DNA from: Protaetiibacter larvae
GTDB lineage: Bacteria > Actinomycetota > Actinomycetes > Actinomycetales > Microbacteriaceae
Direction of reading: 5' to 3'
NCBI RefSeq assembly: GCF_008365275.1
Contig: NZ_CP043504.1
Location: 1,178,001 to 1,242,000 of the forward strand
DNA: 64,000 nt
Shown here: piece after piece, positions 16,427 through 24,805 of the stretch
Layout of the letters: each line of letters begins with the position of its first letter
Numbering within the stretch: the stretch's first letter is position 1
Program-made: the position numbers and the translations under genes
The notes under the pieces: model-generated
The model's input: the letters and a program-made list of their open reading frames with translations, nothing else
Told to the model about the DNA's origin: nothing
Databases searched by the model: none

Positions 16427-16825
16427 TCAGCGGGCGACGCGCACCTCGGGGATGAACCCCAGGAACCGCAGCTGCGTCTCGCGGCCGCCGAAGTCGCTCA
16501 CGGAGCAGTACCAGCCCGGGCCTTCGCCCCCGGAGAGCTCGAACCGGGCCACCGTCGCCGACGCGTCGGGCGCCTCCGTCGACGCCACCACGCGGCACGC
16601 GAGCTCGGCGGTGCGTGCGGCGGTCGTCACCCCGATGAGCACCCCCGGCAGGATGAGCGCTGCGAGCGTCAGCACCACCACGACGCGCGCCACCCGCTGC
16701 ATCCGCGGCCCGCGCAGCGCGCTCACCTCGCCGGGCTCCGAGAAGGCGAGCTCCGGAGGGATCTCGTCGTCTCTCTCCACAACCGTCAGTTTCGCATCCG
16801 CCGGGACATCCTGTGCCGCTAGCAT
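16427..16825 (-). CDS. Small membrane protein, hypothetical
   Basis: Unrecognised 132-residue protein. It has a polar N-terminus of about 45 residues (KLTVVERDDEIPPELAFSEPGE), one membrane helix near residues 47-70 (VARVVVVLTLAALILPGVLIG), and an outside domain of about 60 residues with two Cys (ACRVVAST and WYCSVSDFGG) that could form a disulfide. The ATG at 16825 is the longest choice; its bases coincide with the -10 of the divergent permease gene. A GTG giving VERDDEIPP or the Met before QRVARV are alternatives, so the start is uncertain. Confidence 0.55.
   Translation of the reverse strand: MLAAQDVPADAKLTVVERDDEIPPELAFSEPGEVSALRGPRMQRVARVVVVLTLAALILPGVLIGVTTAARTAELACRVVASTEAPDASATVARFELSGGEGPGWYCSVSDFGGRETQLRFLGFIPEVRVAR
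16820..16825 (+). promoter_or_regulatory. Leaderless -10 (TAGCAT) for the APC permease
   Basis: TAGCAT is followed by six bases and the GTG at 16832. Its CAT is also the complementary ATG of the divergent small membrane-protein gene. Confidence 0.5.
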
Positions 16826-16831
16826 GCGCGG

Positions 16832-18049
16832 GTGGAGTTGCGGCGGGTGATCGGCGTCCCGACCGCGACCGGGGTCGGCGTCGCCGCCATGTTGGGCGCC
16901 GGCGTGTTCGCCGTGTGGGCTCCGGCGGCGGGCCTCGCAGGGGCGGGGCTGCTCGTCGCCCTCGGGATCGCCGTGCTGATCGCCGCCCTCAACGCGACGA
17001 GCACGACACGTCTCGCGCGGGCGTTCCCCGACTCCGGCGGCGTCTACGCCTTCGCCCGTGGGCTCGGCGCCCCGCGGCTCGGCTTCGCCGCCGGCGCCCT
17101 GTTCCTGGTGGGCAAGGTGGCCTCCGCGGCCGCCATCGCCCGGGTCGCGGGGGAGTACCTCGCCTCCGGCCTCACCCCGGGCTTCGCCGGCCCGATCGCC
17201 GTCGCCCTGCTCGCCGTGCTCGCGGTGGTGAACGCGAGCGGGGTGCGCCACACGGCGGTGGTGAGCGGCGCCACCGCGACCGGCGTCGTGACCCTGCTGG
17301 TGATCGCGGATGCCGTGGGTCTCGCGCACCTCGGCACACCGCATCCGCTCGACTGGCCCGACGCCCCCGCCGGCCTGCTGCCGGCCGCGACGATCATCTT
17401 CTTCACCTTCGCCGGCTACGCCCGCGTCGCCACCCTCGGCGGGGAGGTGCGCGACCCGCGCCGCACCCTGCCGATCGCGGTGACCGCCGCCATCGGGATC
17501 GTGGCGGTGCTCGCCACCGCGACGGCGCTCATCCTGCTGCTCGGGCTGGGCACGGAGGCGCTCGCGGCGAGCAGTTCGCCGCTCGCCGACCTCGCCGGCC
17601 CCGGCTGGCGCAGCTACGTGATCGCCGCCGCCGTGCTCGCCTGCGTCGGCTCGGCGCTCGGGGTGCTCGCGGGGCTCAGCCGCACCGTGCAGGCGATGGC
17701 GGCGGCGGGCGAGCTACCGCGGGGGCTGCGGGTGCTGCACGAGCGCACGGCGACCCCGGTGCGGGCGGACGCCGTGGTCGCGGTGCTCGCCGCGATCGCA
17801 ACCCTCGTCGCCCCCTCGGCGCTGCTGATCGGGGCGTCCGCGGGCGCGGTGCTCGGCTACTACGCGATCGCCCACCTGCTCGCCTGGCGCCTCGGCGGCC
17901 TCGGCGGGCGCCTCGTCGCGGTGGTGGGCGGGCTCGGCTGCCTGCTGCTGGCGGCGTGGGCACCGCCCCTCGCGCTGCTCGCAGCCGCAACCGTGTTGGT
18001 GGCCGCCTTCCTGGCGCGGGCGCTGGTGAGGGCACGCCGGCACGCGTAG
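16832..18049 (+). CDS. APC superfamily amino acid permease
   Basis: Membrane transporter of 405 residues with about eleven to twelve helices. The start GVPTATGVGVAAMLGAGVFAVW matches the first APC helix with its GxGxxxGxGxF-like substrate-binding break, and FPDSGGVYAFARGLG near residue 65 is the conserved loop after helix 2. TIIFFTFAGYARVATLGGEVRDPRRTLP near residue 188 is the typical helix 6 / cytoplasmic loop region. Predicted to import an amino acid or amine by proton symport; the substrate is unknown. Slightly short for the family. Its TAG stop forms the first part of the -10 of the next gene. Confidence 0.88.
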   Translation: MELRRVIGVPTATGVGVAAMLGAGVFAVWAPAAGLAGAGLLVALGIAVLIAALNATSTTRLARAFPDSGGVYAFARGLGAPRLGFAAGALFLVGKVASAAAIARVAGEYLASGLTPGFAGPIAVALLAVLAVVNASGVRHTAVVSGATATGVVTLLVIADAVGLAHLGTPHPLDWPDAPAGLLPAATIIFFTFAGYARVATLGGEVRDPRRTLPIAVTAAIGIVAVLATATALILLLGLGTEALAASSSPLADLAGPGWRSYVIAAAVLACVGSALGVLAGLSRTVQAMAAAGELPRGLRVLHERTATPVRADAVVAVLAAIATLVAPSALLIGASAGAVLGYYAIAHLLAWRLGGLGGRLVAVVGGLGCLLLAAWAPPLALLAAATVLVAAFLARALVRARRHA

Positions 18050-18052
18050 CGT
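18047..18052 (+). promoter_or_regulatory. Leaderless -10 (TAGCGT) overlapping the permease stop
   Basis: TAGCGT, whose TAG is the stop codon of the permease, is followed by six bases and the ATG at 18059. Confidence 0.5.
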
Positions 18053-18058
18053 TCGGGC

Positions 18059-19435
18059 ATGACGGGAACGCTGCGGGCGGCGACGGCCGACGCTCAACTG
18101 CGGGAGCGGATGGGTGCGGCCCTCGGGCTGGAGGTCGCCTCGGCGAACCTCACGGGCGTCGCCACCCTCGAATCCCCCTACCCGGTGTCGGATCTCGCGG
18201 TCGCCTCCGTCGCGGCGGTCGGCGCCGGGGTGAGCGGGGTGCTCGAGGCTGCCGGGTTCGGTTGGCGGCCCGCGACGGTGCGACGCGAGCACGCCGACGC
18301 CTGGTTCTCCTCGGGGGTGCGCCCGGTCGGCTGGGTGGCGCCGACACCGTGGGATCCGATCGCAGGCGACTACCGCGCCGCCGACGGGTGGATCCGTCTG
18401 CACACCAACGCCCCCGCCCACCGTCAGGCGGCCCTGCGCGTGCTCGGCGTCGACGCCGACCGGGACGCGGTGGCGCGTGCCGTGGCGATCTGGCATGCCG
18501 ACCAGCTGGAGGCGGAGGTCGTCGCGGAGGGCGGTTGCGCCGCCACCCTGCGCCGCCCCGAGGAGTGGGCGCGGCACCCGCAGGGGGTCGCCGTCGCCGC
18601 CGAACCGCTCGTAGCCCGGGAGACCACCGGGGCATCCGAGGCGGCGTCCCGCTGGGCGCCGACCCTGGAGCGCCCGCTCGCCGGGCTGCTCGTGCTCGAC
18701 CTCACCCGCGTGCTCGCCGGACCCGTCGCCACCCGCGTGCTCGCCGGGCTCGGCGCGGAAGTACTGCGCATCGACCCGACTGGCTGGGACGAGCCCGCCC
18801 TCGCCCACGAGATGACGCTCGGCAAACGCACCGCCCGACTCGACGCCCACGACCCCGCGGGGCTCGCACGACTCACCCGACTGCTCGCCCAGGCGGACGT
18901 GATCGTGCACGGCTACCGTTCCGACGCACTCGAACGCCTCGGCCTCGGCGCCGAGGTGCGGCGCGAGACCCGCCCCGGACTCGTCGACGTGTCGCTCGAC
19001 GCCTACGGCTTCACCGGCCCGTGGGCGGCCCGCCGCGGCTTCGACAGTCTCGTGCAGATGTCATCCGGGATCGCGGATGCCGGGATGCGCGCCGCCGTCG
19101 CCGACCATCCCGTACCGCTGCCGGTGCAGGCGCTCGACCAGGCCACCGGGTACCTCATGGCGGCCGCGGCGCTGGCGGGGCTGCGGCAGCGGCTGCTCGA
19201 CGGCACCGGATCCGAGGTGCGGCTCTCGCTCGCCCGCACCGCCGTCGAACTGGAGGCGGCCCGCGGGCTGCCGCGCGCCACCCGCTATTCGGCGCCCGAG
19301 CTCACCGACGGCGCCCTGCTGCAGTCCGAGTGGGGGCCGGTGCGGGTGCTGCCCGCCCCCTTCGCGCTCGACGGTGTGCGGGTCGCGTGGGAGCGTCCGC
19401 CGCGCGCCTTCGGCAGCGATAACCCCACCTGGTGA
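18059..19435 (+). CDS. CaiB/BaiF family (class III) CoA-transferase
   Basis: Protein of 458 residues. The second half opens with LLVLDLTRVLAGPVATRVLAGLGAEVLRIDP near residues 210-240, the classical start of class III CoA-transferases, followed by LGKRTARLDAHDPAG, RRETRPGLVDVSLDAYGFTGPWA and FDSLVQMSSG. Such enzymes move CoA between carboxylic acids. The first 200 residues (SPYPVSDLAVASVAAV, then WVAPTPWDPIAGDYRAADGWIRLHTN) resemble the C-terminal part of the family, so the order is circularly shifted or partly duplicated compared with a standard 400-residue member. The substrate is unknown. The array of repeats begins 11 bases after the stop. Confidence 0.85.
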   Translation: MTGTLRAATADAQLRERMGAALGLEVASANLTGVATLESPYPVSDLAVASVAAVGAGVSGVLEAAGFGWRPATVRREHADAWFSSGVRPVGWVAPTPWDPIAGDYRAADGWIRLHTNAPAHRQAALRVLGVDADRDAVARAVAIWHADQLEAEVVAEGGCAATLRRPEEWARHPQGVAVAAEPLVARETTGASEAASRWAPTLERPLAGLLVLDLTRVLAGPVATRVLAGLGAEVLRIDPTGWDEPALAHEMTLGKRTARLDAHDPAGLARLTRLLAQADVIVHGYRSDALERLGLGAEVRRETRPGLVDVSLDAYGFTGPWAARRGFDSLVQMSSGIADAGMRAAVADHPVPLPVQALDQATGYLMAAAALAGLRQRLLDGTGSEVRLSLARTAVELEAARGLPRATRYSAPELTDGALLQSEWGPVRVLPAPFALDGVRVAWERPPRAFGSDNPTW

Positions 19436-19446
19436 CGGGGAGCGGG

Positions 19447-19985
19447 CCCCGCTGGTCGAGTGCCGCGGCGTAGCCGCCACCCCGTTCGTCGAGTGCCGCG
19501 GCGCAGCCTCCACCCCGCTGGTCGAGTGCCGCGGCGCAGCCTCCACCCCGCTGGTCGAGTGCCGCGGCGCAGCCGCCACCCCGTTGGTCGAGTGCCGCGG
19601 CGTAGCCGCGGTGTATCGAGACCCCCCGGGCCGTGTTCACGCGGGCCGCTCCGCGGGGTGGGGGCGCGGGTTGCGCGCCGCATGCCCCCGCGGGCCTGGA
19701 CGGCCCGCTCCCGCCCGGCCCGATGCCAGCGTCGCGCAACCCGCGCCCCCACCCCGCTGCGCTCAGTTGCCGAGTGACGGGCGTCGCGCAGCACTCCCGC
19801 TCGTCGAGCGACGGGCGTCGCGCAGCACCCCGCTGGTCGAGCGACGGGCGTTGCGCGGCACTCCCGCTGGTCGAGCGACGGGCGTCGCGCAGCACTTCCG
19901 CTGGTGGAGCGACTGGCGCAGCGCAGCACTCCCGCTGGTCGAGTGCCGCGGCGCAGCCGCGGTGTATCGAGACCCGCGGGCCGCG
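19447..19985. repeat. Forward-oriented repeat array, 33-base period
   Basis: Five tandem copies of a 33-base unit with core GGTCGAGTGCCGCGGCG run from 19447 to about 19620. A GC-rich insert with a long palindrome follows, and then five copies of a related GGTCGAGCGACGGGCG unit, closing with GTGTATCGAGACC. Because 33 is divisible by three, all frames stay open and produce false reading frames. There is no unique spacer between copies, so it is not a CRISPR. No gene lies in the 800-base gap between the CoA-transferase and gnd. Confidence 0.88.
19653..19757. repeat. Perfect 25-bp inverted repeat inside the array
   Basis: Arms 19653-19677 and 19733-19757 are exact reverse complements separated by 55 bases. 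The spacer itself contains a 7-bp GCGGGCC/GGCCCGC hairpin. It could form a large cruciform or RNA stem. Confidence 0.85.
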
Positions 19986-20003
19986 GGAGGGGGTTTGCGG
20001 TCG

Positions 20004-20225
20004 GGTGGTTTCGATACGCCGCTGCGCGGCTACTCAACCAACGGGGTGGGCCGCGCCGCGGAATCCAACCAGTGGGGTGGGCCTTCCCGCGGAACTCGAC
20101 CAGTGGGGTGGGCCTTCCCGCGGAACTCGACCAACAGGGTGGGCCATCCCGCGGGGCTCGACCGGCGGGGTGGGCCGTGCCGCGGCGCTCGACGAACGGG
20201 GCGGGCGGGTCGAGGTGGTTGAGGC
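20004..20225. repeat. Reverse-oriented repeat array downstream of gnd
   Basis: It begins GTGGTTTCGATACGCCGC...GCGGCTACTCAACC and continues with about five inverted units (for example CGGAACTCGACCAGTGGGGTGGGCC). Orientation is opposite to the array at 19447, so the two halves face each other across the convergent gene pair, and each half reads the same way relative to its adjacent gene. Confidence 0.85.
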
Positions 20226-20235
20226 GCGCGCCGCC

Positions 20236-21696
20236 TCAGTGCGCGTCGACCGCCTGGATCTCGGTGCGGTCGCCCGACCAGAGGGTGTGGAAGGTGCCGT
20301 CGCGGTCGACGCGCTTGTAGGTGTGCGCCCCGAAGAAGTCCCGCTGCCCCTGCACGAGCGCGGCCGGCAGCCGGTCGGCGCGCAGCCCGTCGTAGTAGGC
20401 GAGCGACGACGAGAACGCCGGCGAGGGGATGCCCGCCTGCGCCGCCGCCACAACGACGCGACGCCACGCCTGCTGGGTACGCGCCACGGCGTCCGCGAAG
20501 TACGGCGCGGTGACGAGCGCCACGAGACCGGGGTCGGCGGCGTACGCCTCGGTGATGCGGTTGAGGAACTGGGCGCGGATGATGCAGCCGCCGCGCCAGA
20601 TGGCGGCGATGTCGCCCTTCTTGATGTCCCAGCCGTACTGCTCGGCGCCCGCGACGATCGCGTCGAAACCCTGCGAGTAGGCGATGATCTTCGACGCGTA
20701 GAGCGCCTGGCGCACGTCCTCGATGAAGGCGTCGGCGTCGGCGACGACGAGCCCCTCATCCGGTCCGGGCAGCGACCGCGCGGCCGCCCGCTGGGCGGGC
20801 TTCGACGAGAGCGACCGCGCGAACACGGCCTCCGCGATACCCGACACCGGGATGCCGAGGTCGAGCGAGGTCTGAACCGTCCAGACGCCGGTGCCCTTCG
20901 ACCCGGCCTGGTCGAGGATCACGTCGACGAGGGGGGCGCCGGTCTCGGCATCCACCTGCCGCAGCACCTCGGCGGTGATCTCGATGAGGTAGCTCTCGAG
21001 CTCGCCGCGGTTCCATTCGGCGAAGATGTCGGCGATCTCGGCGGGGCTCTTGCCGGTGCCGCGACGGATGAGGTCGTAGGCCTCGGCGATGAGCTGCATG
21101 TCGGCGTACTCGATGCCGTTGTGGATCATCTTCACGAAGTGCCCGGCACCGTCGTGGCCGACGTGCGTGACGCACGGCTCGCCTTCCGCGACGGCGGCGA
21201 TCGACTTGAGGATCGGTCCGAGGGTCACCCACGACTCGTCGGAACCGCCGGGCATGATGGACGGCCCGTTGAGGGCGCCCTCCTCGCCTCCCGAGATGCC
21301 GGCGCCGACGAAGTTGATGCCCGTCTCGCGCACCGCCTTCTCGCGACGGATGGTGTCGGTGAACAGCGCGTTGCCGCCGTCGACGATGATGTCGCCCGGC
21401 TCGAACACCTCCACGAGCGCGTCGATGACGGCATCCGTGCCCTTGCCGGCCTGCACCATGATGATCGCGGTGCGCGGCTTCTGCAGGGTGTCGGCGAACT
21501 CCCGGTAGCTGGCGGCGGGCAGGAACCCGGCCTCGGGGTGCTCGTCGAGCAGCGTCTGGGTCTTCTCGTAGCTGCGGTTGAAGATCGCGACCGTGTTGCC
21601 CTCGCGGCTCGCGAGGTTGCGGGCGAGGTTCGACCCCATCACGGCGAGTCCGACGACTCCGATGTTGGCCTGGGCTTCCTGGGACACGTGCGACAC
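20236..21696 (-). CDS. gnd: 6-phosphogluconate dehydrogenase, decarboxylating
   Basis: Oxidises 6-phosphogluconate to ribulose-5-phosphate and CO2 with NADP, in the oxidative pentose phosphate pathway. The N-terminal Rossmann fold has IGVVGLAVMGSNLARNLASREG near residues 12-33. The active-site block GISGGEEGALNGPSIMPGG is near 133-151, and HFVKMIHNGIEYADMQLIAEAY, with the catalytic Lys, near 185-206. 486 residues is the long homodimeric form. A GGAAGG ribosome-binding site precedes the GTG start. It is divergent from gluconokinase, a sensible pairing for gluconate use. Confidence 0.97.
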   Translation of the reverse strand: MSHVSQEAQANIGVVGLAVMGSNLARNLASREGNTVAIFNRSYEKTQTLLDEHPEAGFLPAASYREFADTLQKPRTAIIMVQAGKGTDAVIDALVEVFEPGDIIVDGGNALFTDTIRREKAVRETGINFVGAGISGGEEGALNGPSIMPGGSDESWVTLGPILKSIAAVAEGEPCVTHVGHDGAGHFVKMIHNGIEYADMQLIAEAYDLIRRGTGKSPAEIADIFAEWNRGELESYLIEITAEVLRQVDAETGAPLVDVILDQAGSKGTGVWTVQTSLDLGIPVSGIAEAVFARSLSSKPAQRAAARSLPGPDEGLVVADADAFIEDVRQALYASKIIAYSQGFDAIVAGAEQYGWDIKKGDIAAIWRGGCIIRAQFLNRITEAYAADPGLVALVTAPYFADAVARTQQAWRRVVVAAAQAGIPSPAFSSSLAYYDGLRADRLPAALVQGQRDFFGAHTYKRVDRDGTFHTLWSGDRTEIQAVDAH

Positions 21697-21768
21697 CTTC
21701 CGACGCTCTGAGGGGATGCCCTCAGGCTATCGGGTCACGCATTCCCCGGCCGGGGCCGGGCGCCCCGG

Positions 21769-21774
21769 TAGCGT
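21769..21774 (+). promoter_or_regulatory. Leaderless -10 (TAGCGT) for gluconokinase
   Basis: TAGCGT, six bases, then GTG at 21781. No ribosome-binding site. Confidence 0.55.
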
Positions 21775-21780
21775 GGGGGT

Positions 21781-22281
21781 GTGAGCCCCGCCGTCCCCGC
21801 ATCCGTGGTCGTGATGGGGGTGTCGGGTTCCGGCAAGTCGACGGTGGGCGCCCTGCTCGCGGAGGCGCTCGGGGTGCCGTTCGTGGACGGTGACGCCCTG
21901 CATCCGCCGGAGAATGTGGCGAAGATGGCGGCGGGCATCCCGCTCGACGACGCCGACCGGGCGCCGTGGCTGGACGCCGTGGGGGCGCGCCTCGCGGACC
22001 CGCCTGTCGTGATCGCGTGCTCGGCGCTCAGGCGCGCCTACCGGGACCGCTTGCGCGGTTTCGCGCCCGAGCTGGCGCTCGTGTACCTGCGCGGCGACCG
22101 CAAACTGCTGGCCCGCCGGCTGAAGAGCCGGAGGGGGCATTTCATGCCCGCGTCGCTGCTGGACTCTCAGCTGGCGACGCTGGAGAGGCCGGCTGACGAC
22201 GAACGCGCGCTCGTGCTGGAGATCGGCCGCACCCCTGCCGAACTGGTGCGCGCGGCACTGCTGAGGTGGGAGGCACCGTGA
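21781..22281 (+). CDS. gntK: Gluconokinase
   Basis: Phosphorylates gluconate to 6-phosphogluconate, which the divergent gnd product consumes. It shows the P-loop MGVSGSGKSTVGALLAEALG near residues 11-30, then the GntK-specific FVDGDALHPPENVAKMAAGIPLDDADRAPWL, and VIACSALRRAYRDRLRG. MPASLLDSQLATLERP near residue 121 matches the family end region. 166 residues is typical. The stop overlaps the following dehydrogenase start as GTGA, so the two are co-translated. Confidence 0.95.
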   Translation: MSPAVPASVVVMGVSGSGKSTVGALLAEALGVPFVDGDALHPPENVAKMAAGIPLDDADRAPWLDAVGARLADPPVVIACSALRRAYRDRLRGFAPELALVYLRGDRKLLARRLKSRRGHFMPASLLDSQLATLERPADDERALVLEIGRTPAELVRAALLRWEAP

Positions 22282-23315
22282 CCGTCGACCGTCTGCGCGT
22301 GGTCATCGCGACCCCGCTCGAGGCGTCCCTTGTGGAGCTGATCGCCCGCGACGAGCGGCTCGAGGTGGTGTGGGAGCCGGAGCTGCTGGCGGATCCGCTC
22401 ATCGACTGGATGGTGGGGCCGCTGCAGCGCACCCCCGAGCAGCAGGCGCGCTACGAGGCGCTGCTGGATTCGGCGGAGGTGCTCTTCGGGGTACCCGACC
22501 AGTCGGGTGCGGCCCTCGCCCGCACGGTGGCGGCGAACCCGCGCTTGCGGTGGGTGCACACGATCCCGGCCGGCGGCGGGCAGCAGGTGCGGGCGGCGAG
22601 ACTGTCGGATGCCGAGCTGGCCCGGGTGCTGTTCACGACCTCCGCGGGGGTGCATGCGGCCCCGCTGGCCGAGTTCGCGGTGTTCGGGGTGCTCGCGGGG
22701 GCGAAGCGGCTGCCCTGGCTGCAGGGGATGCAGCGGGCGGGGCAGTGGGGGCCGCGTGAACCGCTCGGGCTGCTGTCCGAGACGACGGTGCTCGTGGTGG
22801 GGCTCGGGGCGATCGGGCGGCTGACCGCCTCGAAGCTGACCGCGCTCGGCTGCCGGGTGGTCGGGGTGCACCGCCGCGAGGTCGAGGCGGAGGTGGAGCG
22901 GATCGTGCCGGTCGAGGAGTTCGCGGCCGCCGCATCCACGGCGGATGCGATCGTGCTGGCGCTGCCGGGCACCGATGAGACCCGCGGGATGCTGTCGGCG
23001 GAGGTGCTGGCGGCGGTCAAGCCGGGGGCGACGGTGGTGAATGTGGGCCGCGGCACGACGGTCGACGAGCCGGCGCTCATCGCGGCGCTGCAGGACGGCC
23101 GGGTGGGTCTCGCCGTGCTCGACGTGACCGCGGTGGAGCCGCTGCCCGCCGACAACCCGTTGTGGACGCTGCCGAACGTGGTGCTCGCCCCGCACACCGC
23201 GGCCATCAGCCCGCACGAGCCGCGCCTCATCGCGGAGCTCTTCGCCGAGAACGCCCGTCGCTTCCTCGCGGGCGCACCCCTTCTCAACGTCGTCAACACC
23301 CGCGAGTTCTACTGA
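22278..23315 (+). CDS. D-isomer-specific 2-hydroxyacid dehydrogenase
   Basis: NAD(P)-dependent oxidoreductase interconverting a 2-hydroxyacid and a 2-oxoacid. The nucleotide-binding helix VVGLGAIGRLTASKL is near residues 172-186. VNVGRGTTVDEPALIAAL carries the substrate Arg near residue 256, the catalytic Glu follows in TAVEPLPADNPLW, and the catalytic His is in LAPHTAAISPHEP near 303. GTG 22278 is chosen for its GTGA overlap with gntK and the GGGAGG upstream; 345 residues result. Co-transcription with gluconokinase suggests a role in sugar-acid metabolism, for example 2-ketogluconate or glyoxylate reduction, but this is inference. Confidence 0.87.
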   Translation: MTVDRLRVVIATPLEASLVELIARDERLEVVWEPELLADPLIDWMVGPLQRTPEQQARYEALLDSAEVLFGVPDQSGAALARTVAANPRLRWVHTIPAGGGQQVRAARLSDAELARVLFTTSAGVHAAPLAEFAVFGVLAGAKRLPWLQGMQRAGQWGPREPLGLLSETTVLVVGLGAIGRLTASKLTALGCRVVGVHRREVEAEVERIVPVEEFAAAASTADAIVLALPGTDETRGMLSAEVLAAVKPGATVVNVGRGTTVDEPALIAALQDGRVGLAVLDVTAVEPLPADNPLWTLPNVVLAPHTAAISPHEPRLIAELFAENARRFLAGAPLLNVVNTREFY

Positions 23316-23487
23316 GGCTGGTTCGGGTAGACTCGCCCCTGAACTTCGGCGAGGGATGGTGTGCCGCGCAAGCAGCACAGCATCCGTGATCGACGCGGTG
23401 GGCAGGCCCTGAGTCTTTCCTCACGCTGTTGCGCGTTCGAGTTGACATCACACATCTATCGGGGTTCGGCCCCATCAAGGAGACATC

Positions 23488-24105
23488 ATGTCTGACGACA
23501 ACAAGCTCGTCGCGGAAGCCCGCGACTCCTTCGGCAAGGGTGCGGCCCGCAAGCTCCGCGCCGCCGGCAAGGTTCCCGCCGTGATCTACGGCCACGGCAC
23601 CGAGCCGCAGCACGTCACCCTCCCCGCGCACGAGGTGGGCCTCATCCTGCGCAAGGCGAACGCCGTGCTCGACCTCGACATCGCCGGCAAGGCCCAGCTC
23701 GCCCTCGTGAAGGATGTGCAGAAGGATCCGGTGCGCCAGATCATCGAGCACATCGACCTCATCGTCGTGAAGAAGGGCGAGAAGGTCACCATCGACGTCC
23801 CCGTGCACGTGGAGGGCGAGTCGTTCTCGGGCACCATCGTCGCGCTCGACGCCACCACGCTCACGGTCGAGGCGGAGGCCACGCACATCCCTGAGCGCCT
23901 CGTCGTGAACATCGAGGGCGCCGAGGAGGGCACCCACGTGCTCGCCGGCGCCGTCGAGCTGCCGAAGGGTGTGACGCTCGTGTCCGACCCCGAGGTGCTC
24001 GTGGTCAACATCACCGGCCCCGCGAAGGCGGAGGAGGCCGAGGAGGCTGCCGAGGCGCCCGCCGCCGAGGCCGCTCCGGAGGCCGCCGAGGCCGAGGCCG
24101 AGTAG
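23488..24105 (+). CDS. rplY: 50S ribosomal protein L25 / general stress protein CTC
   Basis: Binds 5S rRNA in the large ribosomal subunit. The N-terminal L25 domain has ARDSFGKGAARKLRAAGKVPAVIYGHG near residues 11-37. The C-terminal TL5/CTC beta domain covers residues 100-185, and the last 20 residues are almost only Glu and Ala (AEEAEEAAEAPAAEAAPEAA). 205 residues matches the long CTC form. A strong AAGGAG lies about six bases before the ATG. It sits directly before pth, the usual order. Confidence 0.97.
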   Translation: MSDDNKLVAEARDSFGKGAARKLRAAGKVPAVIYGHGTEPQHVTLPAHEVGLILRKANAVLDLDIAGKAQLALVKDVQKDPVRQIIEHIDLIVVKKGEKVTIDVPVHVEGESFSGTIVALDATTLTVEAEATHIPERLVVNIEGAEEGTHVLAGAVELPKGVTLVSDPEVLVVNITGPAKAEEAEEAAEAPAAEAAPEAAEAEAE

Positions 24106-24133
24106 CACCGGCACCCGCTCTCCGCTGTGACGG

Positions 24134-24727
24134 TTGACGTCGGTGCCTGATGACGTCTGGCTCGTAGCCGGGCTCGGGAATCCCGGGCCCGGCTACGCCG
24201 CTCACCGCCACAACGTGGGGCAGATGGCGCTCGACGTGCTCGCCGAGCGTCTGGGCGCCCGGTTCTCGCGCCACAAGACCAACACGCAGCTCGCCGAGGC
24301 GCGGCTGGGTCCGGGGCTCGCGAAGCTCGTGCTCGTGAAGCCCAACTCCTTCATGAACCTGTCCGGCGGGCCGGTGTCCTCGGCCGCCAAGTTCTTCGGG
24401 CTGGGGGTGGATCGGCTCATCGTGCTGCACGACGAGCTCGACATCCCGTTCGACACCGTGAAGCTCAAGGTGGGCGGCGGTCACGGCGGCCACAACGGCT
24501 TGCGTGACATCCAGGCCGCCTTCGGCACCCCGGAGTTCGCGCGGGTTCGGATCGGCATCGGCCGCCCGCCGGGGCGTCAGGACCCCGCCGACTTCGTGCT
24601 GTCGCCGTTCGCGAAGGCCGAACGCGAGGCGCTGCCCTCGCTGCTCTCCGACGCAGCCGACGCCACCGAGGACCTCATCCGCGAGGGCCTCCTGGCCGCT
24701 CAGCAGCGCCACCACGCCCCCCGCTGA
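24134..24727 (+). CDS. pth: Peptidyl-tRNA hydrolase
   Basis: Releases tRNA from peptidyl-tRNA that has dropped off the ribosome. Family residues are all present: WLVAGLGNPGPGYAAHRHNVG with the catalytic His near residue 28, KPNSFMNLSGGPV with the substrate-binding Asn, LHDELDIPFD with the catalytic Asp, and GGGHGGHNGLRDI. About 190 residues, normal. The start is uncertain: TTG 24134 gives MTSVPDD and GTG 24143 gives VPDDVW; neither has a clear ribosome-binding site. The stop codon TGA begins an inverted-repeat element. Confidence 0.95.
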   Translation: MTSVPDDVWLVAGLGNPGPGYAAHRHNVGQMALDVLAERLGARFSRHKTNTQLAEARLGPGLAKLVLVKPNSFMNLSGGPVSSAAKFFGLGVDRLIVLHDELDIPFDTVKLKVGGGHGGHNGLRDIQAAFGTPEFARVRIGIGRPPGRQDPADFVLSPFAKAEREALPSLLSDAADATEDLIREGLLAAQQRHHAPR

Positions 24728-24730
24728 TCT

Positions 24731-24790
24731 CGCGAGATGTCAGGTGTTGCAGAAATCCGGCCCGAAATCTGCAACAGGTGACATCTCGCG
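24731..24790. repeat. Inverted repeat between convergent genes (CGCGAGATGTCA family, copy 1)
   Basis: Arms 24731-24753 and 24768-24790 match at 21 of 23 positions around a 14-base loop. The element starts right at the pth stop codon. A second copy at 58125 shares the outer arms CGCGAGATGTCA / TGACATCTCGCG. Likely acts as a two-way terminator for pth and the kinase gene. Confidence 0.85.
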
Positions 24791-24805
24791 GGATGATCCG
24801 CGGGA

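Noticed and set aside
19447-19985. Possible CRISPR array
   Set aside because: Direct repeats of constant 33-base period have no unique spacers between them and no cas genes are near; they belong to the interspersed repeat family.
19077-21711. Several long open frames across the repeat island
   Set aside because: Repeat period of 33 bases keeps frames open; translations are repetitive (for example ATPLVECRGA) with no family match.
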